A DNA stretch of 64,000 nucleotides, taken from the NCBI GenBank assembly GCA_937907025.1, contig CALESJ010000053.1, forward strand, positions 90,085 through 154,084. The letters run 5' to 3'. Below the pieces are notes generated by a model. It was not told where the DNA came from, did not search any database, and saw nothing but the letters and a program-made list of their open reading frames with translations. A program made the translations under genes and the position numbers. This DNA comes from an uncultured Faecalibacterium sp. Lineage in GTDB: Bacteria > Bacillota > Clostridia > Oscillospirales > Ruminococcaceae. Below are positions 1-8,558 of the stretch, in pieces; positions within the stretch are counted from its first letter, which is position 1; each line of letters starts with the position of its first letter.

Positions 1-495
1 GGCATACTCGGCGGTGGACAGGGCATGATGCCACACCGGTTCCAGTGCCACCGTCACCCCCAGGGCTTCAGCGGCAGGCAGAATCTCTTCCAGGCTTTTT
101 TCCAGCTGGGCCCGGGCTTGGGCCAGGGTGGTACCGGCGGGCTGTTTTTCCATGCCGGTGGTTTCGCTGCCCATGCACAAAGCCCCCAGGGCCCGGCAGA
201 CCGGCATCTGGCTGATGAACGCCCGGACCTCCCGACGGCGCAGGGTTTCGTCCGCAGCAGCCAGTTCCCGGTACACCCCCAGCACCGGCACGCGCAGGCC
301 GGTGTCTTTCATGGCAGTCAGGGTGTCCTCCACCACCGTGGGGGTCACATCTTCCAGGGTAGAAATTCCTTCTATGGCTTTGGGGTAGGCCAGCTGGGTG
401 CAGGTCCAGCCATCCCGCCGCAGGCGGGCAAACATTTCGGCCGGAGTTCCTCGGCCGTAGTCATGGGCGCGTGCACCCAGGTAAAAATCAGGCAT
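1..495 (-). CDS. Sugar phosphate isomerase/epimerase, AP-endonuclease-2 TIM-barrel family (3' end cut by window)
   Basis: The first 165 residues are visible; the C-terminus lies outside the window. The protein starts MPDFYLGARAHDYG and continues with alternating strands and helices of a xylose-isomerase-like TIM barrel, including the segment VTVALEPVWHHALSTAEYA, where a metal-binding Glu (LEP) is expected on a barrel strand. The ATG at 495 has a clear AAGGAG eight bases upstream. It lies 28 bp behind the aldolase gene as the last visible gene of the pectin operon, so it probably isomerises or epimerises a keto sugar or sugar acid. Members of this family act on many sugars; the substrate cannot be read from the sequence. 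There is no signal peptide. Confidence 0.75.
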   Translation of the reverse strand, partial: MPDFYLGARAHDYGRGTPAEMFARLRRDGWTCTQLAYPKAIEGISTLEDVTPTVVEDTLTAMKDTGLRVPVLGVYRELAAADETLRRREVRAFISQMPVCRALGALCMGSETTGMEKQPAGTTLAQARAQLEKSLEEILPAAEALGVTVALEPVWHHALSTAEYA

Positions 496-523
496 AATCG
501 GCTCCTTTTTAATGCAATTCCCG

Positions 524-1441
524 TTACAGCAGGCCCATTTCCGCAAGAACGGCGCGCAGTTTTTCCTTTTCGGGCGGGGTCAGTTCCTGGATGGGGTCCA
601 GGCACTTGCCTACCGGAATGCCCTGCATGTTCAGCCCTTCCTTGATGGCCTGGGGGAAGGTGCCCATGGAGCAGGCAATGCGCAGCGGCGCCAGACGGTA
701 CTGAGCTTCCAGCGCCCCCTTCCAGTCGCCGTCCATGAACTTATCATAGATGTCGGCAGCGATGCGGGGAGCCACGTTGGCACAGCTGGCCACAGCGCCC
801 GAGCATCCGTAATGCAGGCCGGCATAGATCATGGTGTCACGGCCCATCATCACATGGAAATGGTCCCGCTGGTCCATGGTCAGGCGCAGGTATTCCTCAC
901 AGGTGGTCATATCCCCGGTGGAATCCTTGATGCCGATGATGTTGGGGCAGTCCCGCGCCAGGCGGGCGGCGGTTTCGGGGGCAATGTTGACGTTGGTTTT
1001 GGGTTTGTTGTTGTACATAATCACCGGCAGCGAGGACGCTTCGGCGATGGTGCGGTAATAGGTGTACAATTCGTCCTGGGTCTGGCTGACGAACATGGGG
1101 GTCAGCACGCTGACGGCATCGTAGCCACCCACCTGCTCCACCAGGTGCACCAGACGAATGACGCCCCGGGTGGTGATGTGGCTGCATCCGGCCAGCAGCT
1201 GGATAGGCTTTCCGTAGCGGTTCTTGCAGCCGGCAGCCGCCTGGCGCACAGTGGTCAGAACCTGGACATACTCCTCATCATTGACGGCGTAGAACTCGCC
1301 GGTGGTGCCGAAGGGGAACACGCCGTGCACCCCATTGTCAATGAGATGGCGGACCATATCGGCCAGGGCGTCACATCGCACGGTACCTTCCGGCGTGAAA
1401 AGGGTGATGATGGGCGGGATGATTCCGTAGGGCAGATACAT
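524..1441 (-). CDS. Dihydrodipicolinate synthase / N-acetylneuraminate lyase superfamily aldolase
   Basis: 305-residue class I aldolase of the DapA/NanA superfamily. The keto-acid binding loop GTTGE is at residues 45-49, the catalytic tyrosine is Y143 (IMYNNKP) and the Schiff-base lysine is K172 (IGIKDS), so the active site is complete. The frame is open further upstream, but the ATG at 1441 has GGAGG at the right distance and begins the family-typical MYLPYGIIPPIITLF. It sits in the pectin operon between GH28 and a sugar isomerase rather than among lysine genes. I infer a role in cleaving a 2-keto-3-deoxy sugar acid from galacturonate or a related acid, releasing pyruvate. A true DapA role is possible but less likely from context. 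It differs from the nanA-type aldolase at 33828-34757. Confidence 0.8.
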   Translation of the reverse strand: MYLPYGIIPPIITLFTPEGTVRCDALADMVRHLIDNGVHGVFPFGTTGEFYAVNDEEYVQVLTTVRQAAAGCKNRYGKPIQLLAGCSHITTRGVIRLVHLVEQVGGYDAVSVLTPMFVSQTQDELYTYYRTIAEASSLPVIMYNNKPKTNVNIAPETAARLARDCPNIIGIKDSTGDMTTCEEYLRLTMDQRDHFHVMMGRDTMIYAGLHYGCSGAVASCANVAPRIAADIYDKFMDGDWKGALEAQYRLAPLRIACSMGTFPQAIKEGLNMQGIPVGKCLDPIQELTPPEKEKLRAVLAEMGLL

Positions 1442-1613
1442 AGGACGATGCCTCCTCCAAAGATAAGCCGCAGGGGCTTTGAAACGAGTGTAGCCCGCAG
1501 CGGCGGTTTGTTCAATGGGCAGAACCACCGAATCTGGACGTCAAAGCTGTCCAAAACGGAGAAATTGCAAAATCCGAAACGAACGATTGCAAACTGGAAT
1601 CAAAAGATTGCAG

Positions 1614-3677
1614 TTACAGGCTGTTGAAATCCGCCACCGCGTTGAGGGTGCACACCGCCTGGGCCATGGTAACCCTGCGGTCCGGGTCAAACCGGCCCCT
1701 TTCGTCCAGCTTCATAAAGCCGAAATACAAGGCCCGGGCCACCTGGGTGGCATGAATAGGGCTGACTTGGTCGGCGTCGGCGCAATGGGGCCGGGTGGTG
1801 GATGCGTTGCGGTAGTTGGCCGCGCAGCAGGACATGGCCACGGTGGCCAGCTCTTCCCGGGTGAGGAAACCGTTGGGTGCCAAGGCATCCCCCTGGCGAG
1901 TCATGACCCCCTGGACGATAGCGCTTTCCAATGGGGGCAGGCCCGGCACCGGACTCAGCATCGGTTCCAGCATACTGGCCAGCGTCCGCCGCCGTATGGG
2001 GGCGTCGGGCGCGCCGGCGTTGGGGCCGGGCAGCATACCCCGGGCCTGCAGACGTCGGTTTTCGACACTTCCGGGGGTGCCCGGCGCCGCGCCCGGCTCA
2101 GGGGGCGGCACAATGTGGTATTCCATGCTTTGCTCCCCGCAGCCCTGAGAATTGATGGCCCACAGGCGCAGCCGCCCTGCCTGCATGGCGGCAGAAAGGC
2201 GGAAGACGGTGCCGGTGCCGCAGTCCCGCCAGGCACCGCCGGGCGGGCAGAACTGCCAACGGTAGGCCGGCGGGGTGCCCGGCACGCAGCTGTTGCTGGC
2301 GGCATGAAGTTCGGCCCCAGGGGCGGGAATTCCCAGAATGTGCACTCCGTAAGGGCGGGGATAGGGTCTGCCGTTGAGGAACACATCCTCCAGCACCGGA
2401 TCTTTCCAGTTCTGTGCCCAGAGCGGATGGGTCACACCGTCGATGTGAATGTGCCGCAGTTCCAGCCCGGTGATGGGCACCTGGGAAAAGGCTTCGAGAA
2501 AAATGCCGTACTCTCCGCCGTGAGCGGTGACGTTCTGGATCAGAATATCCCGAAACACCGGAAGGTTGTCGCCGTCAGGGCCGTCCTCATACATCATGGT
2601 GCCGTGCACCGCGGCCCCGCTCACCGTACGGATGTCGCTGTCTGCCAGCACCACCTGTTCCACCACCCCACCCCGGCGGGCATTGCTTTTCAGCCGCAGG
2701 GCATAGGTCAGGTTGGGGCTGTCGAACCGGTTGCCACGGGCCACAATACGGCACAGTCCGCCGCTCATCTCGCTGCCCAGGGCAATACCGCCGTGGCCGT
2801 CGGCAAAGAAGTTGTGGCGGATGAGCACATTTCGGCAGGGCGTAGCCAAAATACGCCCGTCCCGGTCCCTGCCGGATTTCAGGCTGATGCAGTCGTCCCC
2901 ATTGTCAAAGAAGCAGTTTTCGATGAGCACCCCGTCGCAGCTTTCCGGGTCACAGCCGTCGGAGTTGGGGCCGTGAGAGTCGATACACAGCCCCCGTATG
3001 ACCACGCTACGGCACAGCACCGGGTTCAGGTTCCACATAGGGCTGTGACGCATGGTAAATTCCTTTAGCAGTACCCGCTCGCAGCGCAGGAACTGCACAA
3101 AGTTAGGGCGCAGATAATCTCCATCCCCGAACCGTCTTTGCTCCACCGGCACCCCTTCCAGGTTCATGCGGCGCAGACGGCGGCGGGCCGGTGCCTGCAG
3201 GTCTGTGCTCTCGGTGGACCAGGGATTTTCCTCTTCATGGTGCCAGGACCACCAGGTATCCGGCCGCCCCTGGCCATCCAGCACACCGGGGCCGGTCACA
3301 GCCAGATCAGTTTCGTCACAGGCATACAGCAGCGCCGAATAATTGTAACAGGGGGTGCCTTCCCAGTGGGAAAACACCACCGGATAATCACCCGTATCCA
3401 CCCGGGGCAGAAACCGCAGCACCGAAGCGGGACTTTGCAGGTGCAGTTCCACATGGCTGCGCAGGCGCAGCGCCCCGGTAAGAAAAACACCCCGAGGCAC
3501 CTCCACCCGGCCCCCGCCGGCTGCGGCCACCCGGTCAATGGCCTGCTGGAGGGCGGCAGTCTGGGGTGTGCGGGCGCCCGGCACCGCGCCACAGCGGCAG
3601 ATGTTCAGGCTGTAATTCGGAATCTGAGGTGGACGGATCCGGGCCAGAATCTCCCGTTCCAAAGCATCAACGTTCAT
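1614..3677 (-). CDS. Glycoside hydrolase family 28 (polygalacturonase-like) with C-terminal Ig-like and SLH-like segments
   Basis: 687-residue pectin glycosidase. The right-handed beta-helix fills roughly residues 20-450 and carries the GH28 active-site signatures: N238-S-D240, the aspartate pair D261-D262 in NGDDCIS, GHG at 294-296 and RLK at 328-330. The N-terminus has no signal peptide, so it should act on imported oligogalacturonides in the cytoplasm, probably from the chain end. Residues 450-525 look like an Ig-type domain, and residues 560-687 hold two SLH-like stretches (FLTREELATVAMSC; then GFMKLDERGRFDPDRRVTM). SLH domains normally bind cell wall on exported proteins, so the tail is odd here. 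ATG at 3677 has an AAAGGA ribosome site. It lies 21 bp behind the serine hydrolase in the same operon. Confidence 0.88.
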   Translation of the reverse strand: MNVDALEREILARIRPPQIPNYSLNICRCGAVPGARTPQTAALQQAIDRVAAAGGGRVEVPRGVFLTGALRLRSHVELHLQSPASVLRFLPRVDTGDYPVVFSHWEGTPCYNYSALLYACDETDLAVTGPGVLDGQGRPDTWWSWHHEEENPWSTESTDLQAPARRRLRRMNLEGVPVEQRRFGDGDYLRPNFVQFLRCERVLLKEFTMRHSPMWNLNPVLCRSVVIRGLCIDSHGPNSDGCDPESCDGVLIENCFFDNGDDCISLKSGRDRDGRILATPCRNVLIRHNFFADGHGGIALGSEMSGGLCRIVARGNRFDSPNLTYALRLKSNARRGGVVEQVVLADSDIRTVSGAAVHGTMMYEDGPDGDNLPVFRDILIQNVTAHGGEYGIFLEAFSQVPITGLELRHIHIDGVTHPLWAQNWKDPVLEDVFLNGRPYPRPYGVHILGIPAPGAELHAASNSCVPGTPPAYRWQFCPPGGAWRDCGTGTVFRLSAAMQAGRLRLWAINSQGCGEQSMEYHIVPPPEPGAAPGTPGSVENRRLQARGMLPGPNAGAPDAPIRRRTLASMLEPMLSPVPGLPPLESAIVQGVMTRQGDALAPNGFLTREELATVAMSCCAANYRNASTTRPHCADADQVSPIHATQVARALYFGFMKLDERGRFDPDRRVTMAQAVCTLNAVADFNSL

Positions 3678-3698
3678 AGTATTTCCTTTTGCGTGTTT

Positions 3699-5147
3699 TC
3701 AAGAACGGTTCCGTGTTCCATCGGCCGTTCCCTCAAACCGGGGGTCAGGGTACTCCTCCAGGCAGCGCAGCAGCAGGGTCACGGCGTTCCCCGCAAACAC
3801 AGCCTGCACCAGCAGACTGCCGGTGCGCTCTCCCAGCAGGCAGACCCGCACCAGCAGAGTCCGGTCGTCCTTCCAGGCAGCGGAAACCGCGCAGGGAATC
3901 TGCGTTTCCGCGAAGCTGCCGCAACGGCAGCTGCCCGCTCCGAAGTCCAGCACCACCGTGCCGGAGGAGTAGCACAGCTCCAGGGTTCCGCCGGCGTCGC
4001 CGCTGCGCAGGGTCATCTCCCGAAGGCCGGCGGGACCGTGCAGGCGGTAGGTGCCGTCGTGCCCGGCGGCAGAGCCCGGCCAGGGGATTCCGGCCACCGG
4101 CGCCAGGGTCAGCGCCTGCACCCGCTCGCGCAGGGCAGCCCGGGCCGGGGGATTTTCCGGCAAAGGGTCCGGGGCAAGCCGGGGCCACAGGCAGGTCCAC
4201 AGCCCGTCCAGAATCAGCTGCACCCCGCCCTGGCGGCCCTGGGTGTCGGCAGTGGTAACCACCAGCAGGTCCTTGTCCGGCAGGCAGATGGAAAGCTGCC
4301 CGCCCATGCCGTACAGGCACCAGCCGTTGTGGGACAGCCGCCAGAACTGGTAGCCGTACCCCTGGGCGAAATCCCATTCGCCGCCGGCATTGTTGGCTTC
4401 GGTATCAATCTGGCGGCACAAAGCCTGCCGCAGATAGCCGGCGGGCAGCAGCTGCCGCCCGCCCCACCGGCCCTCTGCGGCCAGTAGACGCAGCAGGCGC
4501 AACATATCCCGGGGGCAGGCCAGCAGCCCCGACCCACCCTGGGGGATTCCCATGGGATCCCCCAGGCAGTAGGCTTTGGGGGAAAAGCCGATCTCGTCCA
4601 GGCATTTCCGGCGCAGATAAGGCAGCAGTTCTTCCCCGCTCAACCGGCCCACCAGGGCACAGAGCACATGGGTGGCGCTGGTGTCATAGGCAAAGAACCG
4701 TCCGGGGGCATGGTCTGCCGGAGCGGTAAAGAAACTGCCCACCCAGTCGGGGCCGGGATGGTCCTTGTAGGTAGTACGTCGGTAGGGGGTGGCCATGCAC
4801 AGCATCTCCCGGATGGTCAGGGCGGCCAGTTCGGGAGTAGGACCAGCGGGAGGCAGTTTGTCCGGAAAATACCGGCATATGGGATCATCCAGGCAAAGCC
4901 GGCCTTCCTCTTCCAGCAACCCGATGGCCAGGGAAACCAGACTCTTGGTCTGGGAAAACATGCGATGCAGGGTCTGGGGGCCGAAAGGTTTCCAGTAGGC
5001 TTCCAGCACTAGCCGGTCCCTACGCATGACCAGCAGGCTATGCATGGCCAGGCCTCGCTCCTCCCAGAAATCCAGCACACTATGCAGGGCCTCGCTAGGT
5101 ATGCCCACGGATTCGGGGGTAGCGGTGCGCAGCGCGGGGGCGCTCAT
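3699..5147 (-). CDS. Serine hydrolase of the beta-lactamase / class C esterase family
   Basis: 482 residues. The serine nucleophile motif SxxK is S65-Q-T-K68, with a plausible catalytic tyrosine Y154 in FAYDTSATH. The large C-terminal part (from about residue 370) looks like a beta-rich accessory domain. No signal peptide or lipobox is visible, so it is predicted to be cytoplasmic. Its ATG overlaps the stop of the GH105 gene by four bases (ATGA), indicating translational coupling in the pectin operon. Family members hydrolyse esters or amides; given the neighbours, removal of acetyl or methyl esters from imported pectin fragments is an attractive but unproven role. A peptidase function cannot be excluded. 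Confidence 0.78.
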   Translation of the reverse strand: MSAPALRTATPESVGIPSEALHSVLDFWEERGLAMHSLLVMRRDRLVLEAYWKPFGPQTLHRMFSQTKSLVSLAIGLLEEEGRLCLDDPICRYFPDKLPPAGPTPELAALTIREMLCMATPYRRTTYKDHPGPDWVGSFFTAPADHAPGRFFAYDTSATHVLCALVGRLSGEELLPYLRRKCLDEIGFSPKAYCLGDPMGIPQGGSGLLACPRDMLRLLRLLAAEGRWGGRQLLPAGYLRQALCRQIDTEANNAGGEWDFAQGYGYQFWRLSHNGWCLYGMGGQLSICLPDKDLLVVTTADTQGRQGGVQLILDGLWTCLWPRLAPDPLPENPPARAALRERVQALTLAPVAGIPWPGSAAGHDGTYRLHGPAGLREMTLRSGDAGGTLELCYSSGTVVLDFGAGSCRCGSFAETQIPCAVSAAWKDDRTLLVRVCLLGERTGSLLVQAVFAGNAVTLLLRCLEEYPDPRFEGTADGTRNRS

Positions 5148-6367
5148 CGGGCAGCGGCCTCGGCGCGGCGCCGGGCTTCAAAGGCGATGAACTTTTCGTC
5201 ACCGGGCATGATGGGGTCATACTCCTTGGTGAATATCTCCACCCGGGGAAAATCCTTTGCCAGGGCATCGGCTTTCCGGGCCAGCAGATATTCGGCATAG
5301 GCCATCATGCAGACGCCCACGCCCTTCTGTTCATCGGCCACCACATCTTCCGACAGGTAGTATTCCACTGTGCCGTTGCGGCGCAGATTGCCTGCCGGGC
5401 CCAGACCGGCCCCCTTGCAGATGCCGTTCAGGCTGACCTGGCCGTTGCTGATGGTAAACTTGCGCAAGGCAATGCCCATAAGCACCTGTTCCCCGCTGCG
5501 GCGGTAGGTTTCATCGGACAGAACGCCCAGGCGGGCCCCTTTCAGCAGGCTGTACGCCACCATCAGGGAACCACTGGTTTCCAGATAGTTGCCAGGCACA
5601 TTCGGCAGGGCCGGCAGCTGATAGAACAGCCCGCTGTCCCGATCCTGCCAGCGCAGGATACCGTCGATGCCTTCCTTCCACAGGGCCGCCAGTTCCCGCC
5701 GGTCCTCGGCTCGCTCTTCCGGGAAAAGGTCGTAGATATCGGCCAGAGCCATCAGGTACCACCCCAGGGCCCGCAGCCAGATGTTAGGGGACAGGCCGGT
5801 TTCTTTGTCTGCCCAGAAAGCCTGGCGGGATTCGTCCCAGGCATGGTAGTACAGGCCGGTCTTGGGGTCGTACAGATGAGCGCGGGCGTTGCGGAACTGC
5901 AGCATCACATCGTCCAGGCGGCTGCCATCCCCGAACTTGCGTTCATAGGTCACATAGTACGGCAGGCCCATGTACAGTCCGTCCAGCCAGACCTGATTGG
6001 GATAGATGCCTTTGTGCCAGAAACTGCCGCTGGCTGTGCGAGGCTGGTGGCGCAGCTGGTCTTCCAGGGTTTCGATCGCGGTGCGGTATTTGGGATTTCC
6101 GGTCCGGTCGTACAGTTCAAACAGGACACGGCCGGTGGGGATGTAATCCAGGTTGTATTCCTTCTGGTCGTAGCAGCGGATGGCGCCGGTGTCGTCGATA
6201 TAACGGTCAATGAAACATTGGATGGTATCCCGGAACACTTCTTCGCCAGTGGCCCGGTACAGGGCAGAAAGTCCGATCAGCACACAGCCATCCTCATAGT
6301 TCCACATATTGCGGTCGGTACGGCTGAATACCGCGGCATACTGCCGAAGGTAGCGATCATACAACAT
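5144..6367 (-). CDS. Glycoside hydrolase family 105, unsaturated rhamnogalacturonyl hydrolase
   Basis: 407-residue (alpha/alpha)6-barrel enzyme of the YteR/YesR type. It removes the unsaturated galacturonyl residue left at the non-reducing end by rhamnogalacturonan or pectate lyases. The diagnostic segment QVWLDGLYMGLPYY includes D129, equivalent to the catalytic aspartate of YteR; the aromatic-rich barrel repeats (WNYEDGCVLIGL; LGWYLMALADIYDLFPE) match the family. There is no signal peptide. It lies 43 bp downstream of the lyase-like gene and overlaps the serine hydrolase start, so the genes for making and clearing unsaturated ends are cotranscribed. Confidence 0.9.
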   Translation of the reverse strand: MLYDRYLRQYAAVFSRTDRNMWNYEDGCVLIGLSALYRATGEEVFRDTIQCFIDRYIDDTGAIRCYDQKEYNLDYIPTGRVLFELYDRTGNPKYRTAIETLEDQLRHQPRTASGSFWHKGIYPNQVWLDGLYMGLPYYVTYERKFGDGSRLDDVMLQFRNARAHLYDPKTGLYYHAWDESRQAFWADKETGLSPNIWLRALGWYLMALADIYDLFPEERAEDRRELAALWKEGIDGILRWQDRDSGLFYQLPALPNVPGNYLETSGSLMVAYSLLKGARLGVLSDETYRRSGEQVLMGIALRKFTISNGQVSLNGICKGAGLGPAGNLRRNGTVEYYLSEDVVADEQKGVGVCMMAYAEYLLARKADALAKDFPRVEIFTKEYDPIMPGDEKFIAFEARRRAEAAAR

Positions 6368-6410
6368 AAAAATTCTCCAGTCAAAGGTATGTGGGTGGAC
6401 GGCGGACGGT

Positions 6411-8420
6411 TCAGCGCCGGCGCCAGCGGGCGAAAGAGAACTCTCCGCGATAGTTGGAAGAGTTGCAGTGTGGGTATTTCAGGGGGATATACTCCCGGTC
6501 AGTCAGGGTGCAGGGACGGTCCTGGGTGTAAATGTACATGTGCTTGGCATCCCATAGCACGATTTCATCCCGGGCATCACCGGTGAGGTCGATGACCTCG
6601 GCGCACATGTCTGGATGGCCGTCCGCCGGGAACCGGACCACCTGGTCCCCTTCCCCGTCAATCAGGCCCCCCAGTTCGGGGTTACCATTGAGCAGGATCA
6701 GCTCAGTGCCATCCCCCTGCCAGTTGACCGGGGCAATGACGTTGCCGTTGCACTTGGGTTCCTGGTGCCAGATTTCTCGCCCTTTGCAGTCGTAGAGATA
6801 GACAATGCCCTGATTTTCCCAGTAGGTAGTGGTGCAGATCTGCAGGCCGGGACGGTCGGGGCAGTAGTTGGCCACACTGATGCGCTGGCCGTGACCGTTG
6901 ATGTCCCGGGCGCGGATGTTGCCCTGCTTGTCCACGATCATGAACCCTTCCCACCCGGACACAATGGCAATAAGGTCATCATCCACATCGGGGTCAAACC
7001 GGCCGATAACGATCTCGTCGGTGTGGTCGGTGCTGATGGGCAGCTGCCAGACCAGCTTGCCATCGCTGCTGATCATGTTGTAACAGCTGAAGATTTCGTC
7101 CTTGCCGTCCCCGTTGAAGTCGTAGGCGTAGGGAAAATGGCCGGTGTTGTTGTGGGTAAACTTCCACAGCAGGTTGAACTGATCGTCATACACCCACAGC
7201 CGGGCATAGCGGTCCTTGATGAGGATATCGCTGGGGTGCTCCTTGCCGGACACGTTCACGATGCGGATAGCATCCACATTCAGGCGGTCGAAGGCATGCT
7301 TCTGGAACTCGATGCCCAGGATCTGATCCGCCGGGTCGTCGTTGAAGGGGGTGGCCATAGACCGCAGCTCCCGGCCGGTGCGGCCGTCCAGAATCTTGAG
7401 ATGGAAGTCCTGGGCCACAATGACCTCGTCAATGCCGTCATTGTTGATGTCGTAAATCTGGAAGGGCAGGTCACAGGTGGTATCCTGGTTGACCGCCAGG
7501 GCAGAGGGTTCCCCGGTCTGCCAAAGCACTCGACCGGTTTCGATACTCACGGCGGTCAGGCAGCTGATGTTGCAGTAGCGTTCCTTGAATACCCGTTTCT
7601 GGTGCTGGGCCATGACAAAATACCAGTCGCTGCCGCCGGTCAGGTGGCCGAAGCGGATCTGACGGGAAGCACCGAAGTTTTCCAGATTGATGATCTTCCA
7701 CAATTCCGGCTGGGCATACCGGCGGCGCTTGTCCGCCACGCGGGCTTTTCGGGCGTCCCGCCTGGCGGTGAAAGCCGCTGCGGCTGCGGGGTCGGCCGTG
7801 ACCAGCACATCGGTATACTGGGCAGGCATGTAAGCAGCCAGGGCCACCTTGCCGGTGGCGTACCGGTCGTCCCGGACTTCCAGCAGCGTCTGCCCGTCTA
7901 CGCCGCAGCAGAGCCGGGTGCCGCAGCAGCGGGCTTCCAGGGTGTACAGGGTATCGCAGTCATAGGCAAAGCCGCATTCGGCCAGCAGGGTTCGCCGGGT
8001 CTTTTCCACCCGGTACAGCTGCGCTTTGCCGTTATTGAGGAAAAAAGCATAGTGCATCAGGGAAGTCTGGTACCGGAACAGGATGCCGGCTTCCTCCTTG
8101 GTACACAGGGCCCGCATCCGCACACGGACGGTATAATCACCCCAGTCCTCGTCCCCGGCGGTCAACACCGGGCAGACATTGTGGGTCAACGGGTTGCGCA
8201 CCCGCTGCTGTTCCATGAAGTGAACCCCATCGCAGGCAGTCACGATCCAGCTGGGACCGCGGTAGTTGCAGTTGGTGATGGGATCGTACCAGCTGCCCGC
8301 ATAACCGGGCTGCTGCACAAAATGGTATTCACCCATGGCGGAATGTTCCCGGTCAAAGGGTAGCGGCCCGATGGAGAAGGAGCGGAAATCATCCTGAAAC
8401 AGGACGGTCGGCTGTGCCAT
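6411..8420 (-). CDS. Beta-propeller protein with N-terminal LamG-like domain, probable rhamnogalacturonan lyase-like (PL11-type fold)
   Basis: 669 residues. Residues 1-210 look like a concanavalin/LamG-type sandwich (VLFQDDFRSF, WGDYTVRVRMRAL, EAGILFRYQ). From about 245 onward is a beta-propeller with FG-GAP-like calcium sites: DINNDGIDE at 324-332, DFNGDGKDE at 434-442 and DLTGDARDE at 611-619. This arrangement resembles the eight-bladed propeller of PL11 rhamnogalacturonan lyases, and the operon (GH105, GH28, importer) supports that reading, but I cannot identify a catalytic residue set, so lyase activity is inferred. No signal peptide is present. GGAGG precedes the ATG at 8420. An alternative is a non-catalytic glycan-binding propeller. 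Confidence 0.65.
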   Translation of the reverse strand: MAQPTVLFQDDFRSFSIGPLPFDREHSAMGEYHFVQQPGYAGSWYDPITNCNYRGPSWIVTACDGVHFMEQQRVRNPLTHNVCPVLTAGDEDWGDYTVRVRMRALCTKEEAGILFRYQTSLMHYAFFLNNGKAQLYRVEKTRRTLLAECGFAYDCDTLYTLEARCCGTRLCCGVDGQTLLEVRDDRYATGKVALAAYMPAQYTDVLVTADPAAAAAFTARRDARKARVADKRRRYAQPELWKIINLENFGASRQIRFGHLTGGSDWYFVMAQHQKRVFKERYCNISCLTAVSIETGRVLWQTGEPSALAVNQDTTCDLPFQIYDINNDGIDEVIVAQDFHLKILDGRTGRELRSMATPFNDDPADQILGIEFQKHAFDRLNVDAIRIVNVSGKEHPSDILIKDRYARLWVYDDQFNLLWKFTHNNTGHFPYAYDFNGDGKDEIFSCYNMISSDGKLVWQLPISTDHTDEIVIGRFDPDVDDDLIAIVSGWEGFMIVDKQGNIRARDINGHGQRISVANYCPDRPGLQICTTTYWENQGIVYLYDCKGREIWHQEPKCNGNVIAPVNWQGDGTELILLNGNPELGGLIDGEGDQVVRFPADGHPDMCAEVIDLTGDARDEIVLWDAKHMYIYTQDRPCTLTDREYIPLKYPHCNSSNYRGEFSFARWRRR

Positions 8421-8558
8421 GTGGATTCCTCCCTTGCCAAAAAATGCGCAAAGTTTTTCAAAAAAAGAAGCTGCGTCACGTAAGGAAGAAAAACTCCCCC
8501 CGTGGCGCAGCGTCGGTTCAGTTGGGCGTGCGCCCAGACTTAGCTCATGGTGCCGTGC

